This document shows, piece after piece, positions 52,708-59,729 of a DNA stretch of 64,000 nucleotides (positions within the stretch are counted from its first letter, which is position 1; each line of letters begins with the position of its first letter). The notes beneath the pieces are model-generated. The model saw only the letters and a program-made list of their open reading frames with translations, did no database searches and was not told the origin of the DNA. The DNA is taken from the NCBI RefSeq assembly GCF_029263155.1, contig NZ_JAJCYB010000131.1:1-64000 (forward strand), read 5' to 3'. The stretch is from Pseudonocardia sp. (lineage in GTDB: Bacteria > Actinomycetota > Actinomycetes > Mycobacteriales > Pseudonocardiaceae). A program made the position numbers and the translations under genes.

Positions 52708-52734
52708 TAGCGTGCGGGCTCGAACGACTGTTCG
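52708..52734 (+). promoter_or_regulatory. ruvC promoter with LexA (SOS) box
   Basis: TAGCGT at 52708-52713 is a -10 box. Just downstream lies CGAACGACTGTTCG (52721-52734), a perfect CGAAC-N4-GTTCG match to the actinobacterial LexA site, overlapping the expected transcription start. LexA bound there would block ruvC until DNA damage. Confidence 0.8.
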
Positions 52735-52754
52735 TGGACGGGCGGGGGAACCAG

Positions 52755-53321
52755 GTGCGGGTGCTCGGAGTGGACCCGGGGCTGACGCGCTGCGGCCTCG
52801 GTGTCGTCGACGGCTCGGGTGGTCGCACGGTGCGGGCGGTGGCCGTCGACGTCGTCCGGACCTCCGCGGACCTGCCGCTGGCCGAGCGGCTGCTGGCCGT
52901 CGGCGCGGAGGTGGAGCGGTGGATCGCGCTGCACCGCCCCGACGTCGTGGCCATCGAGCGGGTGTTCAGCCAGCACAACGTGCGCACCGTCATGGGCACG
53001 GCCCAGGCCAGCGGGGTGGTGGCGCTGCTCGCCGCCCGCGCCGGGCTGCCGGTCGCGTTCCACACCCCCAGCGAGGTGAAGGCCGCGGTCACCGGCGAGG
53101 GGCGGGCGGGCAAGGAGCAGGTGACGACGATGGTGACGAAGGTGCTGGGGCTGGCGCGGGCCCCGCGCCCCGCCGACGCCGCCGACGCGCTCGCACTCGC
53201 CGTCTGCCACTGCTGGCGGGCCCCGATGCTCGACCGGATGGCCCAGGCCAAGGCCCGCTCCGACGAGCTCGCCCGCGCCCACCGGGCCCGGCTGGCGGCC
53301 GCGGCGCGGGCCGCCCGGTAG
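52755..53321 (+). CDS. ruvC: Crossover junction endodeoxyribonuclease RuvC
   Basis: RuvC cuts Holliday junctions. The 188-residue protein has catalytic acids in VLGVDPGLTRCG (first Asp), VVAIERVFSQHNVRTVMGTA (Glu) and PADAADALALAVCHCW (C-terminal Asp pair). The GTG at 52755 has GGGGGAA upstream. A LexA box precedes it. The last 26 nt of a charged C-terminal helix resemble a repeat in the gap downstream. In most actinobacteria this gene directly follows yebC and precedes ruvA. Confidence 0.95.
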   Translation: MRVLGVDPGLTRCGLGVVDGSGGRTVRAVAVDVVRTSADLPLAERLLAVGAEVERWIALHRPDVVAIERVFSQHNVRTVMGTAQASGVVALLAARAGLPVAFHTPSEVKAAVTGEGRAGKEQVTTMVTKVLGLARAPRPADAADALALAVCHCWRAPMLDRMAQAKARSDELARAHRARLAAAARAAR

Positions 53322-53712
53322 CGGGTCGCGGGCCGGGAGCCGGTCTCGCGCGCCCCGGGGCGCCTCGCGGCCTGCCGGCGGCGCGCGAGCGGCCGTCGAG
53401 CGCGCGAGAGCGTCGAGCTGCGCCCGGTCCGACGAGGCCGCCGCGCTTCCCGGGTCGGCCGGCGGTCGCGCCCGAACGGCCGGTAGCCCGTGTGCCGGTC
53501 GGCGCACGAACGCCCGGGCGCGGCGGTTCGCGCGCTGGATGGTGCCTCGCGGCCTCCCGACGGCGCGCGAGCCGCCGGTGGGCGCGCGAGCGGCCGTCGG
53601 GCGCGCGAGAGCGTCGGCCCTGCCCGGTCCGACGAGCTCGCCCGCGCTCTCCGGGTCCGGCCGCGGTCGCGCCGGTCGGCGTGCCCTGCGCGAGATCGGC
53701 GGGCGTCGCCGG
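53322..53712 (+). repeat. ruvC-ruvA spacer with long imperfect direct repeat
   Basis: No gene is supported in this gap. Two copies of an imperfect repeat fill it, about 53360-53490 and 53542-53720. Shared landmarks in the same order are GCCTCGCGGCCT, GCGCGCGAGCGGCCGTCG, GCGCGCGAGAGCGTCG, GGTCCGACGAG, GGTCGCGCC and GCCGGTAGCC. The second copy also repeats 26 nt of the end of ruvC (53253-53278 versus 53622-53647) with one mismatch. Parts are ORF-like antisense, but no frame looks coding. Confidence 0.75.
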
Positions 53713-53739
53713 TAGCCTCCGGCCTCGAACGACTGTTCG
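53713..53739 (+). promoter_or_regulatory. ruvAB promoter with LexA (SOS) box
   Basis: TAGCCT at 53713-53718 is followed by CGAACGACTGTTCG (53726-53739), identical in sequence to the LexA box before ruvC. Flanking bases also match (GCCGGTAGC, then CTCGAACGACTGTTCG), so the promoter looks duplicated. GAAGGGA lies before the ruvA start. Confidence 0.8.
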
Positions 53740-53756
53740 CGCGAAGGGACTCCACG

Positions 53757-54356
53757 GTGATCAGTTCGGTGCGGGGCGAGGTGCTGGAGATCGCGCTGGA
53801 TCACGCCGTCGTCGAGGTCGGCGGGGTCGGGCTGGCGGTGATGGCCGCCCCGAACACGCTCGCCGGCCTGCGCCGCGGCGAGCAGGCACGGCTCGCGACC
53901 GTGCTGGTGGTCCGGGAGGACTCGCTCACCCTGTTCGGGTTCGCCGACGCCGAGCAGCGGGAGCTGTTCGTGCTGGTCCAGACGGTCAGCGGGATCGGGC
54001 CGCGGATCGCGCTGGCCACGCTGGCCGTGCTCGAACCCGACACACTGCGCCGCGCCCTGCTCGACGGCGACCTCGCCACCCTCACCCGCGTGCCCGGCAT
54101 CGGCCGCAAGGGCGCCGAGCGCCTGGTGCTGGAGCTCAAGGACAAGGTCACGGCCCCGGCCGCCGAGCAGGCGCACCTGCCGACGACCGCGGCGAGCGGC
54201 AGCCCGCACCGTGACGAGGTGGTGGAGGCCCTCATCGGCCTCGGCTTCCCGCAGAGACCCGCCGAACAGGCCGTGGACGGAGCGCTGGCGACAGCAGATC
54301 ACCCCACGTCGAGCACCCTGCTGCGCACCGCCCTGACGACCCTGGGCCGCCGATGA
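53757..54356 (+). CDS. ruvA: Holliday junction branch migration protein RuvA
   Basis: RuvA holds Holliday junctions for the RuvB motor. The 199-residue protein has the OB-fold start MISSVRGEVLEIALDHAVVE, then two helix-hairpin-helix motifs (LVQTVSGIGPRIALATLAVL and LTRVPGIGRKGAERLVLELK), and the C-terminal RuvB-binding domain (EVVEALIGLGFPQRPAEQAV). The GTG at 53757 is preceded by GAAGGGA. It has its own LexA box. A hairpin separates it from ruvB. Confidence 0.95.
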   Translation: MISSVRGEVLEIALDHAVVEVGGVGLAVMAAPNTLAGLRRGEQARLATVLVVREDSLTLFGFADAEQRELFVLVQTVSGIGPRIALATLAVLEPDTLRRALLDGDLATLTRVPGIGRKGAERLVLELKDKVTAPAAEQAHLPTTAASGSPHRDEVVEALIGLGFPQRPAEQAVDGALATADHPTSSTLLRTALTTLGRR

Positions 54357-54359
54357 CCC

Positions 54360-54420
54360 GCACGTCGGAGCCGTACTGCTGTTCCGGGCGCTCGACGACA
54401 GCTCCACGGCTCCGAAGTGC
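54360..54420. repeat. Hairpin between ruvA and ruvB
   Basis: Arms GCACGTCGGAGCCGT (54360-54374) and ACGGCTCCGAAGTGC (54406-54420) pair with one mismatch; the inner 31 nt contain a further GCTGT/ACAGC pairing. As a strong intraoperonic hairpin it may lower ruvB transcription or stabilise the ruvA mRNA, or be a mobile repeat. Confidence 0.7.
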
Positions 54421-54449
54421 GGGTGGGCCGAGGAGTGAGGGGGCGGCAC

Positions 54450-55475
54450 GTGGGTGAGTTGACGCCCGACGTCGAGCCCGAGGAGCTCGAGGTCGACGCC
54501 TCGCTGCGCCCCGCCTCCCTGACCGAGTTCATCGGGCAGCCGCGGGTGCGCGAGCAGCTGGAGCTGGTGCTGGAGGGGGCGCGGCGGCGCGGCGACCCGC
54601 CCGACCACATCCTGCTGTCCGGGCCGCCGGGGCTGGGCAAGACGAGCCTCGCGCTGATCGTCGCCACCGAGCTGGGGGCGGCGATCCGGCTGACGTCGGG
54701 GCCCGCGCTGGAGCGGGCCGGGGACCTCGCCGCGATGCTGTCCAACCTCGCACCCGGCGACGTGCTGTTCATCGACGAGATCCACCGGATCGCCCGGCCC
54801 GCCGAGGAGATGCTCTACCTCGCGATGGAGGACTTCCGCGTCGACGTGGTGGTCGGCAAGGGCCCGGGTGCCACGTCCATCCCGCTCGACATCGCACCGT
54901 TCACCCTCGTCGGGGCCACGACGCGGTCCGGCGCGCTGACCGGGCCCCTGCGCGACCGCTTCGGGTTCACCGCGCACATGGAGTTCTACGAGCCCGCCGA
55001 GCTGGAGCTGGTGCTGCGCCGCGCCGCGGTCATCCTCGGTGTCGACCTGCATCCCGACGGCGGGGAGGAGATCGCCGGCCGGTCGCGCGGCACGCCGCGC
55101 ATCGCCAACCGGCTGCTGCGCCGCGTCCGCGACTTCGCGGAGGTCCGCGCCGACGGCCGGGTCACCCGCCGGGTGGCGCAGGAGGCGCTGGCCGTCTACG
55201 ACGTCGACGCACTCGGCCTCGACCGGCTCGACCGCGCCGTGCTGGGTGCTCTGGTGCGGTCCTTCGGCGGCGGCCCGGTCGGGGTGTCGACGCTGGCCGT
55301 CGCGGTGGGGGAGGAGGCGGGTACCGTCGAGGAGGTCTGCGAGCCCTACCTCGTGCGCGCCGGGATGCTGGCGCGCACCCCGCGCGGCCGGGTGGCCACG
55401 GCGTCGGCCTGGGCCCATCTGGGTCTCACGCCCCCACCCGACGTGGTCCCCGGAGGCCCTCCGGCGTTGTTCTGA
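54450..55475 (+). CDS. ruvB: Holliday junction DNA helicase RuvB
   Basis: RuvB is the AAA+ motor of branch migration. The 341-residue protein has PASLTEFIGQPRVREQLELV, Walker A GPPGLGKTSLA, Walker B VLFIDEIHRI, sensor 1 LVGATTRSGAL and sensor 2 GTPRIANRLLRRVRDFAEV, then the winged helix. The GTG at 54450 follows GAGTGAGGGG; a start at 54417 would lengthen it by 11 residues with a poorer site. The C-terminal tail LGLTPPPDVVPGGPPALF is a short extension of the usual kind. Confidence 0.96.
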   Translation: MGELTPDVEPEELEVDASLRPASLTEFIGQPRVREQLELVLEGARRRGDPPDHILLSGPPGLGKTSLALIVATELGAAIRLTSGPALERAGDLAAMLSNLAPGDVLFIDEIHRIARPAEEMLYLAMEDFRVDVVVGKGPGATSIPLDIAPFTLVGATTRSGALTGPLRDRFGFTAHMEFYEPAELELVLRRAAVILGVDLHPDGGEEIAGRSRGTPRIANRLLRRVRDFAEVRADGRVTRRVAQEALAVYDVDALGLDRLDRAVLGALVRSFGGGPVGVSTLAVAVGEEAGTVEEVCEPYLVRAGMLARTPRGRVATASAWAHLGLTPPPDVVPGGPPALF

Positions 55476-55529
55476 GGCCGGGCTGGCAGACTCAGGCCCC
55501 GGCCGACGACGTGCGGAGATACGGAGACC

Positions 55530-55901
55530 ATGGACCTCTCACTGCTGTTCCCCCTGTTCATCCTGCTGCTGTTCATCCCGATCTTCCTGTCCGGTCGCAA
55601 GCAGCGGAAGCAGATGGCGGAGATGCAGGCCCTGCAGGCCTCGCTGGAGACCGGCGACATCGTCGTCACCACCTCGGGCCTGCGGGGTACCGTCGTGGAC
55701 GCCTCCTACGAGGACACCGTCGACCTGGAGATCGCCGACGACGTGGTCACCACCTGGGTGCGCGCCGCCGTCCGCGAGAAGATCGTGGCGCCCTCGGACG
55801 AGGAGACGGCCGCCGACGACTCCGCCGACACCCCGCCGTCGCTGACCAAGGGCCCGTCGCTGTCCACGGACACCGACGCGAACGGCGCCCCGCGCAGCTG
55901 A
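55530..55901 (+). CDS. yajC: Preprotein translocase subunit YajC
   Basis: YajC is a small membrane partner of SecDF. The 123-residue protein has one N-terminal transmembrane helix (LLFPLFILLLFIPIFLSG), the basic stop RKQRKQMAEMQALQASLE, then GDIVVTTSGLRGTVVDAS and a soluble acidic tail. The ATG is preceded by GGAGACC. It is followed by secD and secF in the usual order. Confidence 0.95.
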   Translation: MDLSLLFPLFILLLFIPIFLSGRKQRKQMAEMQALQASLETGDIVVTTSGLRGTVVDASYEDTVDLEIADDVVTTWVRAAVREKIVAPSDEETAADDSADTPPSLTKGPSLSTDTDANGAPRS

Positions 55902-55958
55902 GCACCCCGGCACCCGGGGCCGACGCCCCGGGTGGCCAGGCAGGAAGAAGAGACAACC

Positions 55959-57797
55959 GTGGCATCCTCCCCGGGGCAGATCCGCCCCTGGCGCCTCCTC
56001 GCGTCGTTCGTCGTCGTCGTCGGCGTCCTCTACTCGCTGGTGTTCTTCACCGGTGACGGCAGCGCCACCCCGAAGCTCGGCATCGACCTGCAGGGCGGCA
56101 CCCGCGTCACCCTGGAGGCGCGCACCGAGACCGGGGCGGAGGCGCCCCGTGACCAGCTCCTGCTCGCGCAGCAGATCATCCAGCAGCGCGTCGACGGGCT
56201 GGGGGTCGGCGGCTCCGAGGTGGTGCTCGACGGCAACAACCTGACGATCACCGTCCCCGGCGACGACGGCGAGCAGGCGCGCTCGCTGGGCCAGACCGCC
56301 CAGCTGCGGTTCCGGGAGGTGGTCGGCACCCCGATCCCCGCCGTCCCCCCCGTGGACGCCCCGGCCGACGCGGTTCCCGAGGACGCCGCGCCGGAGGACG
56401 CCGCGCCCGCGGAGACCGCGCCGGGCGAGCCGACCCCGGCCGAGACCCCGCAGGGCGCCGGGCAGCCGGTGGTCGAGGCCGACGTCGAGCCGGTCGCGCG
56501 GACCTCGCCGCTGGACACCCCGGAGCCGACCCCGCCCCCGGCCGACCCCGCCACCCCGCAGGCGGGCGTCCCCGACGCCCCGGCCGACCCGGAGCTGGCC
56601 GCCGCCATCGCGCAGGCCCGCGAGGTGCGCCAGAACCCGGCGATCCTGACCGACCCGGCCGCCGCACAGGCCGCGCTGGACTCGCTGGACTGCGCGGCCA
56701 ACGATCCCTTGCAGGGCTACGACGACCCGTCCCTGCCCCTGGTCGCCTGCGACCAGGACGGCACGGCCAAGTACGTGCTGAGCCCGAACATCACCGACTC
56801 CCAGGGGCGTGCCCTGGAGGGCACGATGATCGCCGGGGCGCAGGCCGTCCCGGCACCGGGCGGTATCGGTACCCAGGTCAGCCTGTCGTGGACGTCCGAG
56901 GGCGCCTCCATCTGGGGCGACTACACGACCAACAACGTCGGACAGCGCACCGCGTTCGTGCTCGACGGCGAGGTCGTCTCCGCGCCGACCATCCAGGTGC
57001 CGATCTTCGGCGACACGTCCATCGAGGGTCAGTTCACCCCCGAGGAGGCCCAGGACCTCGCCGGGGTGCTGCGCTACGGCTCGCTGCCGCTGTCGTTCAC
57101 CTCCTCGGAGGCGCAGACGGTGTCGGCGACGCTCGGGCTCGCCTCGCTGCAGGCCGGGCTGATCGCGGGCGGGATCGGGTTGCTGCTCGTGTTCGTCTAC
57201 TGCCTGATCTACTACCGCGTCCTGGGGCTGCTGACGATCCTGTCGCTGATCCTGTCCGGGGTCGTGGTCTACGCGGTGCTGATCCTGCTCGGGCGGTGGA
57301 TCGGGTTCACCCTGGACCTGGCGGGCGTCGCCGGGTTCATCGTCGCCATCGGCATCACGGCCGACTCGTTCGTGATCTTCTTCGAACGGTTGAAGGACGA
57401 GATGCGGGAGGGCCGCACCTTCCGCTCGGCGGTACCGCGGGGCTGGGTCCGGGCCCGGCGCACCATCCTCGCCGCCGACGCGGTCAGCTTCCTGGCCGCG
57501 GTGGTGCTCTACGTGCTCGCCGTCGGGCAGGTGAAGGGGTTCGCGTTCACCCTGGGCCTGTCCACGGTGCTCGACCTGATCGTGGTGTTCCTGGTGACGC
57601 ACCCGCTCGTGGCGCTGGCGTCGAAGTCGAAGACGTTCAGCAAGCCGTCGATCTCCGGTCTCGGCTCGGCCGCGCGGATGGGCGCGGAGTACAAGAAGGC
57701 GGAGAGCGCGAAGAAGGCCCGCAGCGCGAAGAACGCCGACAGCTCGAAGAACACCGACAGCGCGAGGAACACCGTGTCGACGACGAAGGGGGCCTGA
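55959..57797 (+). CDS. secD: Protein translocase subunit SecD
   Basis: SecD uses the proton gradient to finish protein export. The 612-residue protein has an N-terminal helix, the LGIDLQGGTRVTLEA segment, a large periplasm-side region with a long Pro/Glu-rich insertion (about residues 125-215), then FTPEEAQDLAGVLRYGSLPL and five C-terminal membrane spans with GITADSFVIFFERLKDEMREG. The GTG at 55959 is chosen; 55932 is possible but has a worse site. The C-terminus ends in repeated charged SAKKARSAKN-type copies. Confidence 0.94.
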   Translation: MASSPGQIRPWRLLASFVVVVGVLYSLVFFTGDGSATPKLGIDLQGGTRVTLEARTETGAEAPRDQLLLAQQIIQQRVDGLGVGGSEVVLDGNNLTITVPGDDGEQARSLGQTAQLRFREVVGTPIPAVPPVDAPADAVPEDAAPEDAAPAETAPGEPTPAETPQGAGQPVVEADVEPVARTSPLDTPEPTPPPADPATPQAGVPDAPADPELAAAIAQAREVRQNPAILTDPAAAQAALDSLDCAANDPLQGYDDPSLPLVACDQDGTAKYVLSPNITDSQGRALEGTMIAGAQAVPAPGGIGTQVSLSWTSEGASIWGDYTTNNVGQRTAFVLDGEVVSAPTIQVPIFGDTSIEGQFTPEEAQDLAGVLRYGSLPLSFTSSEAQTVSATLGLASLQAGLIAGGIGLLLVFVYCLIYYRVLGLLTILSLILSGVVVYAVLILLGRWIGFTLDLAGVAGFIVAIGITADSFVIFFERLKDEMREGRTFRSAVPRGWVRARRTILAADAVSFLAAVVLYVLAVGQVKGFAFTLGLSTVLDLIVVFLVTHPLVALASKSKTFSKPSISGLGSAARMGAEYKKAESAKKARSAKNADSSKNTDSARNTVSTTKGA

Positions 57798-57798
57798 C

Positions 57799-59022
57799 GT
57801 GGCTGCATCCACCCACGGCTCCACCGGCGCGCGCGAGGGCGTGCTCACCCGGCTCTACACCGGTACCGGCGCGTTCGACATCGTCGGCAGGCGCCGGACC
57901 TGGTACGTCGTGTTCGGGCTGCTGATGCTGGTCTGCGTCCTGTCCATCGTGTTCCGCGGCTTCAACCTCGGCATCGACTTCACCGGCGGCACCCAGGTGC
58001 AGTTCCCGACCGCGGGCACGTCCGTCCCGGTCGAGGTCGAGGCCGTGCGCGGGGTGTACGAGCGCGTCATCGGCGACGAGCCCGTGGTGCAGCTCGCCGG
58101 CAGCGGGGCCAGCGAGTCGGTGCTCATCCGCGGGGAGGCGCTGGACCCCGCGCAGCTCGTGGCCCTCAAGCAGGCGCTGTTCGACACGTTCCAGCCGCTG
58201 GGCGCGGCCGGGGCACCCGCGCCCGCGGCGATCAGCGACAGCGCGGTCAGCGGCAGCTGGGGCGGGCAGATCACCCGCCAGGCCATCATCGCGCTCGCGG
58301 TGTTCCTGGTGCTGGTCACGGCGTTCCTCGCGCTGTACTTCGAGCGGTCCATGGCGGTCGCGGCGCTCGTGGCGCTGGTCCACGACGTCGTCGTCACCGC
58401 GGGCATCTACTCGCTCGTCGGGTTCGAGGTGTCACCGGCCACGGTCATCGGCCTGCTGACGATCCTCGGCTTCTCCCTCTACGACACCGTCGTCGTGTTC
58501 GACAAGGTCAGCGAGAACACCCGCGGGCTGCTCGGCCTCTCGCGGCGCACCTACGCCGAGGCGGCCAACCTGGCGCTCAACCAGACGCTGATGCGTTCGA
58601 TCAACACCTCGCTGATCGCGGTGCTGCCCGTGCTGGGGCTGCTGGTGATCGGTGTCGGGCTGCTGGGGGTCGGCACGCTGGCCGATCTCGCGCTCGTGCA
58701 GATGGTCGGCATCATCGCCGGCGTCGTGTCGTCGCTGCTGCTGGCCACCCCGGTGCTGGTCGACCTGAAGAACCGTGACCCGAAGGTGCGCGAGCAGGCC
58801 GAGCGGGTGCGCACCCGGCGCCTGCACGCGGCGAACGCCATGGCCGGGGCCGGGGCCGGGGGACCCGAGCCCGACGTCGCCGACGGCGGCCCGCCCGCCG
58901 GCGAGCTGCGCCGGGAGAAGGCGATGACGGCGGCGTCGGCGGTGCCCGCGCGGCCGGGCAAGGCGGCCCCGCGCCGCCCCGCCGGCGGCTCGTCCCGGCC
59001 CACCGGCAAGCGGCGCCGGTGA
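57799..59022 (+). CDS. secF: Protein translocase subunit SecF
   Basis: SecF pairs with SecD. The 407-residue protein has FNLGIDFTGGTQVQF, six membrane spans, the YDTVVVFDKVSENTRG motif and ALNQTLMRSINTSLIAVLP. A long disordered C-terminal tail rich in Ala, Pro and Arg follows residue 340. The GTG start lies 1 nt after the secD stop. Its stop overlaps the apt start (GTGA). Confidence 0.95.
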   Translation: MAASTHGSTGAREGVLTRLYTGTGAFDIVGRRRTWYVVFGLLMLVCVLSIVFRGFNLGIDFTGGTQVQFPTAGTSVPVEVEAVRGVYERVIGDEPVVQLAGSGASESVLIRGEALDPAQLVALKQALFDTFQPLGAAGAPAPAAISDSAVSGSWGGQITRQAIIALAVFLVLVTAFLALYFERSMAVAALVALVHDVVVTAGIYSLVGFEVSPATVIGLLTILGFSLYDTVVVFDKVSENTRGLLGLSRRTYAEAANLALNQTLMRSINTSLIAVLPVLGLLVIGVGLLGVGTLADLALVQMVGIIAGVVSSLLLATPVLVDLKNRDPKVREQAERVRTRRLHAANAMAGAGAGGPEPDVADGGPPAGELRREKAMTAASAVPARPGKAAPRRPAGGSSRPTGKRRR

Positions 59023-59552
59023 CCTCTCCGGACGACTCCTCGCTGATGCGGGTGGCCGGTCTCGTCGTCGACGTGCCCGACCACCCGGGCCCCGGGATCC
59101 TGTTCAAGGACATCACCCCGGTGCTGGCCGACGCCGAGGCGCTCACGACGGTCGCGACCGAGCTGGCGTCCTACGTGGGGCACGCGGACGTGGTGGTCGG
59201 CATCGAGGCCCGCGGGTTCCTGATCGGCGCCGCGGTCGCGCTGGTGGCCGGCACCGGGATCGTGCCGGTCCGCAAGGCGGGCAGGCTGCCGCGGGTCGCC
59301 GGGGCCCGCACCTACGACCTGGAGTACGGCACGGCCACCCTGGAGCTGCCGGCCGACACGATCGTGCCGGGTGCGCGCGCGTTCGTCGTCGACGACGTGC
59401 TGGCCACCGGCGGCACGGCGGCCGCGACCTGCGCGCTGCTCGCCGACGCGGGCGCCGAGGTGATCGGCTTCGGGGCGCTGCTGGAGCTGACCGCGCTGGG
59501 CGGGCGCGACGCCCTGGCCCCGATCCCGGTGCACGCCCTGCTGCCGGTCTGA
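59019..59552 (+). CDS. apt: Adenine phosphoribosyltransferase
   Basis: Apt salvages adenine to AMP with PRPP. The 177-residue protein has PGILFKDITPVL, VGIEARGFLIGAAVAL, VPVRKAGRLP and the PRPP loop FVVDDVLATGGTAAATC. The GTG start overlaps the secF stop, a layout conserved in actinobacteria, where relA follows. Confidence 0.95.
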   Translation: MTSPDDSSLMRVAGLVVDVPDHPGPGILFKDITPVLADAEALTTVATELASYVGHADVVVGIEARGFLIGAAVALVAGTGIVPVRKAGRLPRVAGARTYDLEYGTATLELPADTIVPGARAFVVDDVLATGGTAAATCALLADAGAEVIGFGALLELTALGGRDALAPIPVHALLPV

Positions 59553-59698
59553 CGCAGGGCGTCCCCGCCTCGTCCCGCGTACCTCTGCGCCATCCGCGCA
59601 TGTCCCGACGTGCGCGGACGGCGGCAGGGTGCGCGGGGCCCCGGCGGGCCTCGCGGCGGCGCCCCGACCGGGCCGTCGTGCGCCGCGCTTCCCCGGAC

Positions 59699-59729
59699 TA
59701 TCCTCGGCACCGTGGAGCGCAGCCGATGA
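59699..59729 (+). promoter_or_regulatory. relA promoter and overlapping five-codon leader frame
   Basis: TATCCT at 59699-59704 is a -10 box; 7 nt later stands GTG GAG CGC AGC CGA TGA (59712-59729), a possible leaderless mini-frame MERSR. Its stop overlaps the relA ATG (59726) as ATGA, so termination of the leader could feed translation of relA, which lacks a good ribosome-binding site. Confidence 0.5.

Noticed and set aside
53322..53756. CRISPR-like array in the GCGCGCGAG-rich gap
   Set aside because: Repeats are irregular in length and spacing, with no constant repeat-spacer unit and no cas genes.
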